Assembly (NCBI GenBank): GCA_900322165.1
Contig: ONYR01000233.1
Coordinates: 1 to 9,528, forward strand
Direction: 5' to 3'
From: an uncultured Eubacteriales bacterium
GTDB taxonomy: Bacteria > Bacillota > Clostridia > Lachnospirales > Bianqueaceae
Length of the DNA: 9,528 nucleotides
A program made the translations under genes and the position numbers. Under the pieces are notes generated by a model, which was not told the origin of the DNA, did no database searches, and worked only from the letters and a program-made list of their open reading frames with translations. This document shows, one piece after another, positions 6,003 through 9,528 of the stretch (position 1 is its first letter; every line of letters begins with the position of its first letter).

Positions 6003-7085
6003 ATGGACTATCAGATTGTGCTTCTTCCCGGCGATGGGATCGGCCCTGAGATCGTAGCCGAGGCCGTGAAGGTGCTCGAAGCAGTTGGCAAAAAATTCGG
6101 TCATCACTTCCATTTCGAAACATTGCTGATGGGCGGCTGTTCGATTGATGCCTATGGTGTACCGCTGACGGATGAAGTGCTGGAGAAGGCGAAAGCGGCT
6201 GATGCCGTGCTGCTTGGAGCCGTGGGAGGCAAAGTCGGAAATTCGGATTGGTATAACCGTCCGCCGAAGGAAAGACCGGAAGCCGGGCTTTTGGCGATCC
6301 GAAAGGGCATGGGACTTTTTACGAATATCCGTCCAGCCTATCTCTATCCCGAACTGAAGGATCGCTGTCCACTTCGGAGCGATATCATCGGCGACGGATT
6401 TGATCTGGTGATCATGCGTGAACTGACCGGTGGCCTGTATTTCGGAGAGCGTCACACCGAGGTGGTGGACGGTGTCCGTCAGGCAACCGACACGCTGGTA
6501 TATAACGAAAATGAGATCCGCCGCATTGCCATCAAGGCATTTGATATTGCCATGAAACGCCGCAAAAAGGTCTCCAGCGTCGACAAGGCGAATGTTTTGG
6601 ATTCTTCGAGACTCTGGCGGGCTGTCGTCGAAGAAGTGGCAAAGGATTACCCTGAAGTCGAGCTTGAGCATGTGCTGGTCGATAATGCAGCGATGCAGCT
6701 TGTCAAAAATCCCGGACAGTTTGATGTCATCCTTACGGAGAACATGTTCGGCGACATCCTTTCCGATGAAGCGAGTGAAGTGACCGGCTCGATCGGAATG
6801 CTTTCTTCAGCAAGCCTTGGAGCCGGCAAAAACGGCCTCTATGAGCCCAGTCACGGTTCGGCCCCGGATATAGCCGGTCTTTCGATTGCGAATCCGATCG
6901 CAACGATTCTCTCTGCTGCCATGCTGCTTCGCTATTCTCTCGATCTGGACAAAGAGGCAGATGCCGTGGAAGAGGCGGTGCGCAAGGTGCTTCATGACGG
7001 ATATCGCACGCCGGATATCTATTCAGAAGGCTGCATCAAGCTTTCCACCACTCAGATGGGTGACCGCATCTGCGAAGCGATCTAA
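6003..7085 (+). CDS. leuB: 3-isopropylmalate dehydrogenase
   Basis: This 360-residue enzyme has the usual length for LeuB, which oxidises and decarboxylates 3-isopropylmalate with NAD+ in leucine synthesis. It begins with LLPGDGIGPEIV (7-18). Substrate and metal residues are in place: R100 and R110 in AIRKGMGLFTNIRPA, R139 and Y146 in RELTGGLYFGER (leucine-pathway type rather than isocitrate type), K195 in SSVDKANVLD, D227 in VDNAAMQL, and D251 and D255 in GDILSDEAS. The cofactor region HGSAPDIAG (284-292) is present. ATG 6003 has AGGA (5994-5997) 5 bases upstream and fits the family start; an in-frame ATG at 5967 would add 12 unconserved residues without a ribosome site. No leuA, leuC or leuD is adjacent, so they must lie elsewhere or the pathway is incomplete. 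A terminator follows. Confidence 0.97.
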   Translation: MDYQIVLLPGDGIGPEIVAEAVKVLEAVGKKFGHHFHFETLLMGGCSIDAYGVPLTDEVLEKAKAADAVLLGAVGGKVGNSDWYNRPPKERPEAGLLAIRKGMGLFTNIRPAYLYPELKDRCPLRSDIIGDGFDLVIMRELTGGLYFGERHTEVVDGVRQATDTLVYNENEIRRIAIKAFDIAMKRRKKVSSVDKANVLDSSRLWRAVVEEVAKDYPEVELEHVLVDNAAMQLVKNPGQFDVILTENMFGDILSDEASEVTGSIGMLSSASLGAGKNGLYEPSHGSAPDIAGLSIANPIATILSAAMLLRYSLDLDKEADAVEEAVRKVLHDGYRTPDIYSEGCIKLSTTQMGDRICEAI

Positions 7086-7112
7086 CGCTTCGTTCGTATC
7101 ATTAAATGAAAC

Positions 7113-7130
7113 GTGCGCCGCTGGGCGCAC
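7113..7130. repeat. GC-rich inverted repeat after leuB
   Basis: GTGCGCC-GCTG-GGCGCAC forms a perfect 7-bp stem with a 4-base loop, 27 bases after the leuB stop and 4 bases before the terminator stem. It has no T-run of its own in either direction. It may stabilise the leuB mRNA 3' end or assist termination. It is a clear structure with an uncertain role. Confidence 0.55.
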
Positions 7131-7134
7131 CGTC

Positions 7135-7171
7135 AAAAAAGGAATGACCCTGCGGGATCATTCCTTTTTTT
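7135..7171. terminator. Bidirectional intrinsic terminator between leuB and the convergent transporter gene
   Basis: A 13-bp perfect stem, AAAAAAGGAATGA (7135-7147) with TCATTCCTTTTTT (7158-7170), is extended inward by CCC/GGG with one bulged A and closed by a TGC loop. The A-tract and T-tract give each strand a terminal U-run, so it can end leuB on the plus strand and the minus-strand gene whose stop is 4 bases away. Confidence 0.95.
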
Positions 7172-7174
7172 GAC

Positions 7175-9223
7175 TTATTTCTTCTTTTTCTTTTTCTTGT
7201 CGTCCGATTTGCTCTTTTCGCTCTTGGATTTTTCGTCCTTCTTCTTTTTCTTATCGGAAGGAATTGGCTCTTCAGGAGTCGAAGAAGCATTACTGATCAC
7301 TGCTGTATCATCGGCGTTGTTCACATCAGAAGAAACCCCGGCAGCGGCTTCACGAGCCTGATCGGCAGCTTCAAGCTGTTTGGCTTTCTCGATGGCGGCA
7401 GCTGCTTCTCTGGAGCGCTTTTCAGCAAGCTCATCTTCGACGGTCGGGATCTGAGACATCGGATCCAGGAACTCGTTCTGATAGTACAGATACAGTTCTT
7501 TATACTCATCGCTCACGCCTTCATGCTGATTGCTGAGGTAGGAGTGCGTATCGAAATCGGACTTGGAACTGCGGCTGCGAATGGTGTGGATCGCAATGTT
7601 GGAGCAGTGATCGGAAATTCTCTCAACACTGTTGAGGTATTCGACAAGGGAGATACCGGCCTGTACAGAGCAAAGATTGTTGCGCAGACGCTCGATATGT
7701 CTTGCAGACATCATTTCCTTCATGGAATCGACAACTTCCTCAAGCGGCTCGACCCGGCTGGCAACAGTGGTATCGTGATGCTCGAAGGCTTCGACTGTCA
7801 GCTGAAGAATCGTGCGGATCGCACTGTTCATCGCTTCCATTTCCTTAAGGCACGCAGGGGAGAAGGACAGATCGTTCTCACGGTTATACTGAACCATATC
7901 GTAAATGTTGATGCAGTAGTCACCGATTCGCTCGAAGTCGCTTACCGAACGCAGGATCTCATTGGTTTCCAGGTTGGCATAAGTGCCGGCTGTATTGATC
8001 TTAACAAGGTAATCGCTGACCTTGGATTCCGCCTGATCCATGAAGCGTTCATTTTCTTCCATGACCGGGATCTTATCTTCACTGTAATTCTGAATCAGGT
8101 TAGTAACGATATCGAAGTTTTCCATCGCAGCGTAACCCATCTGGACCGTAACTTTGCGGGCCGTATCCAACGCGACGATCGGAGTTTTCAGGAGCAGGTC
8201 ATCCAGCTGATCCACACGATGATGTTCGTTGACAGCTTCTTTCTTGTCGCGGATCAGGAACTGAGAAAGCTTTCCGATCTGAGTGCTGAACGGAACAAGA
8301 ATCAGCGCAGTAATAATATTAAAGAGAGAGTGGAAATCAGCGATATTACCACGGGAAACCGTGGCATCCATATCAAAGAGATTGACCACGCCGTTGAACG
8401 CATAGATGAGACATCCGATGAAAATGGCACCAAACAGATTGAAGAAGAAGTGGACGAAAGCGAGACGCTTGGAATCCTTGGAAGCATTGATACTGCCGAG
8501 GAAAACCGTAAAGCATTTACCGATGTTCTGACCGAGAATGATCGGGATCGCAAGGCGCCATGTAACGATTCCGGTGGCAGTCAAAGCCTGCAGGATACCG
8601 ACAGACGCCGACGAGCTCTGGATTACCGCCGTAACAAGAGTACCAAGCAGCACGCCCAGGATCGGATTGGTAAACATCGTGAACAAGCTCTGGAACGCCG
8701 GATTGTCCTTCAGCGGAGAGATCGTGGTTTCCATCGTGGACATACCGAAGAACAGGATACCAAGTCCAAGCATAACCATCGCAATGCTGTTCATCTTCTT
8801 CTTGCGGGAGTTTAAGAATACCAGGACAACAACACCGTAGGCAATCAGAAGAGAAGAGAAGGACGAGGGCTTAAGCATGGTAAGGAAGAGACTTCCTTCA
8901 GAAATATCACCAAGTCGAAGGATCTGACCGGTGATGGTAGAACCGATGTTGGCACCGAAGGCCACAGGAATGGCCTGATAAAGATTCATAATGCCGGCAT
9001 TGATAAAACCAAGGCACATGATACAGGTTGCAGCCGAGCTTTGGATCAAGGCTGTGACAACAGTACCCAGAGCTAATCCTTTAAAACGGCTCTTCGTGAG
9101 CTTTTCAAGAATTTTTTCCAGACTGGCACCGGCCAGAAGCTTCAAGCCATCGCCCATCAGATCCATACCGTAAAGGAACAATCCGATACCGGCAATCAAT
9201 TTCAGAACAGACGTTAAACTCAA
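7175..9223 (-). CDS. Na+/phosphate cotransporter-family protein with PhoU-like domain and lysine-rich tail
   Basis: This 682-residue protein has about nine membrane segments in residues 1-325, including the two inverted-repeat signatures of the Na/Pi-cotransporter II family: ALIQSSAATC (58-67) with GANIGSTIT (90-98), and AVIQSSSASVG (199-209) with GQNIGKC (231-237). Residues about 345-550 form a PhoU-like helical domain with the two metal-binding motifs DFERIGDYCINI (429-440) and VERISDHCSNI (533-543). The last about 85 residues are an Ala/Glu-rich probable coiled coil (598-628), then a Lys/Ser/Asp tail ending in seven lysines; family members are commonly about 530-600 residues. The start is TTG (9221-9223) with GGAGG (9230-9234) 6 bases upstream; the nearby ATG at 9236 meets a stop after three codons. 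It likely imports phosphate or a similar anion with sodium, with the PhoU domain acting in the cytoplasm. Substrate is unproven. Confidence 0.93.
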   Translation of the reverse strand: MSLTSVLKLIAGIGLFLYGMDLMGDGLKLLAGASLEKILEKLTKSRFKGLALGTVVTALIQSSAATCIMCLGFINAGIMNLYQAIPVAFGANIGSTITGQILRLGDISEGSLFLTMLKPSSFSSLLIAYGVVVLVFLNSRKKKMNSIAMVMLGLGILFFGMSTMETTISPLKDNPAFQSLFTMFTNPILGVLLGTLVTAVIQSSSASVGILQALTATGIVTWRLAIPIILGQNIGKCFTVFLGSINASKDSKRLAFVHFFFNLFGAIFIGCLIYAFNGVVNLFDMDATVSRGNIADFHSLFNIITALILVPFSTQIGKLSQFLIRDKKEAVNEHHRVDQLDDLLLKTPIVALDTARKVTVQMGYAAMENFDIVTNLIQNYSEDKIPVMEENERFMDQAESKVSDYLVKINTAGTYANLETNEILRSVSDFERIGDYCINIYDMVQYNRENDLSFSPACLKEMEAMNSAIRTILQLTVEAFEHHDTTVASRVEPLEEVVDSMKEMMSARHIERLRNNLCSVQAGISLVEYLNSVERISDHCSNIAIHTIRSRSSKSDFDTHSYLSNQHEGVSDEYKELYLYYQNEFLDPMSQIPTVEDELAEKRSREAAAAIEKAKQLEAADQAREAAAGVSSDVNNADDTAVISNASSTPEEPIPSDKKKKKDEKSKSEKSKSDDKKKKKKK

Positions 9224-9268
9224 TTTAAACCTCCATTTTTAAGTGCATACGACACAGATTTTGCACCT

Positions 9269-9284
9269 CAGCTCACATGAGCTG
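9269..9284 (-). promoter_or_regulatory. Inverted repeat in the leader of the transporter gene
   Basis: CAGCTCA-CA-TGAGCTG is a perfect 7-bp inverted repeat within the predicted 80-nt leader of the minus-strand transporter gene, roughly midway between its promoter and its ribosome site. A weaker pair, GTGCA (9243-9247) and TGCAC (9262-9266), lies closer to the start codon. It could be an operator or an mRNA hairpin. It is not a recognisable Pho box. Confidence 0.4.
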
Positions 9285-9312
9285 GATAAATCTCCAAATT
9301 ACAGCAATATGG

Positions 9313-9341
9313 ATTATAACAGATATATATTAGGAAAGCAA
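9313..9341 (-). promoter_or_regulatory. Extended -10 promoter of the transporter gene
   Basis: Read on the minus strand, TTGCTT (9341-9336) and TATAAT (9318-9313) are 17 bp apart, and TGT directly before the -10 box makes the extended form TGnTATAAT. The weak -35 is therefore compensated. Transcription should start near 9306, leaving a leader of about 80 nt. It diverges from the tRNA promoter. Confidence 0.75.
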
Positions 9342-9383
9342 AGAAAGCGCCAAAAAAGAATTGAAATTTTTTGAAAAACAGTG

Positions 9384-9412
9384 TTGACATTATCAAGGGT
9401 GCGAGATATAAT
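9384..9412 (+). promoter_or_regulatory. Full-consensus promoter of the tRNA-Pro gene with upstream A/T tracts
   Basis: TTGACA (9384-9389), 17 bp and TATAAT (9407-9412) match the sigma-A consensus in all twelve positions. Directly upstream are A-runs at 9352-9357 and 9374-9378 and a T-run at 9367-9372, resembling an UP element. Transcription should start near 9419, leaving about 34 nt of 5' leader for RNase P to remove. Confidence 0.92.
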
Positions 9413-9452
9413 ACCATCTGTTGCGGCTCACTGAGTTGCACAACCTCATTCT

Positions 9453-9526
9453 CTGGGTGTAGCTCAGTTTGGTAGAGCGCTTGAATGGGGTTCAAGAGGC
9501 CGCAGGTTCAACTCCTGTCACCCAGA
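9453..9526 (+). tRNA. tRNA-Pro, anticodon GGG
   Basis: The cloverleaf is complete in 74 nt. The acceptor arms are CTGGGTG (9453-9459) and CACCCAG (9519-9525), with discriminator A9526. The D-stem is GCTC/GAGC around a GG-containing loop. The anticodon stem is CTTGA/TCAAG with loop ATGGGGT, so the anticodon is GGG (9487-9489) followed by G37. The T-stem is GCAGG/CCTGT with loop TTCAACT. C1-G72 with A73 and G37 fit bacterial proline tRNAs. It reads CCC and CCU. The next bases are CG, so the CCA end is not encoded and must be added by nucleotidyltransferase. More RNA genes may follow beyond the window. Confidence 0.97.
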
Positions 9527-9528
9527 CG

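Noticed and set aside
5985..6671. Minus-strand frame of 228 codons over leuB
   Set aside because: It is antisense to conserved LeuB sequence and shows no membrane, domain or start features of its own.
7523..8815. Open frame of 430 codons on the plus strand
   Set aside because: It lies wholly antisense to the well-supported transporter gene, has no ribosome site or promoter, and its translation is rich in Arg, His and Asp without any domain. It is a by-product of the codon use of the real gene.
1..9528. CRISPR array, insertion sequence, toxin-antitoxin pair, phage or defence genes
   Set aside because: No spaced direct repeats, transposase motifs, terminal inverted repeats or relevant domains were found on either strand.

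Overview
The window looks like ordinary chromosomal DNA from a Gram-positive (Firmicutes/Bacillota) bacterium of moderate G+C. Supporting signs are textbook sigma-A promoters (TTGACN-16/17-TATAAT), strong GGAGG ribosome sites, a 58-residue S21 with the Bacillus-type C-terminus, a Bacillus-like topoisomerase III and a TTG-started transporter gene. An Erysipelotrichales-like lineage is a guess only. Nothing indicates a phage, insertion sequence, CRISPR array, conjugative element or defence system.

Layout. Positions 1-2712 (+) are a tightly packed operon: the 3' end of an unidentified gene with an acidic C-terminal tail, a GtrA-family membrane protein, a GtrB/DPM1-like family 2 glycosyltransferase with two C-terminal membrane helices, and tgt (tRNA-guanine transglycosylase). 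The first three genes overlap by 8 and 4 bases. Positions 2713-3293 hold yajC with its own promoter and a perfect palindrome touching the -35 box. Positions 3294-5923 hold rpsU (S21), with a consensus promoter, a structured leader of about 94 nt and an unusually G-rich ribosome site. A 13-bp hairpin with a weak U-tract separates rpsU from topB (topoisomerase III), which has no clear promoter of its own. leuB (3-isopropylmalate dehydrogenase) follows from a promoter whose -35 box overlaps the topB stop codon. A bidirectional terminator at 7135-7171 separates leuB from a convergent minus-strand gene for a Na+/phosphate-cotransporter-family protein with a PhoU-like domain and a long lysine-rich tail. 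The last about 300 bases hold that gene's leader and extended -10 promoter, a divergent perfect-consensus promoter with A/T tracts upstream, and a tRNA-Pro(GGG) gene without an encoded CCA end.

How the genes relate. GtrA and the glycosyltransferase form a recognised pair that makes and flips polyprenyl-phosphate-sugar for cell-envelope glycosylation. tgt next to yajC is a remnant of the common queA-tgt-yajC-secDF order, but neither queA nor secDF is present beside them. The other genes are independent housekeeping units (translation, DNA topology, leucine synthesis, phosphate transport).

I did not find a convincing previously undescribed system. The most interesting points are regulatory: the rpsU leader, the yajC palindrome, the rpsU-topB hairpin and the charged tail of the transporter.
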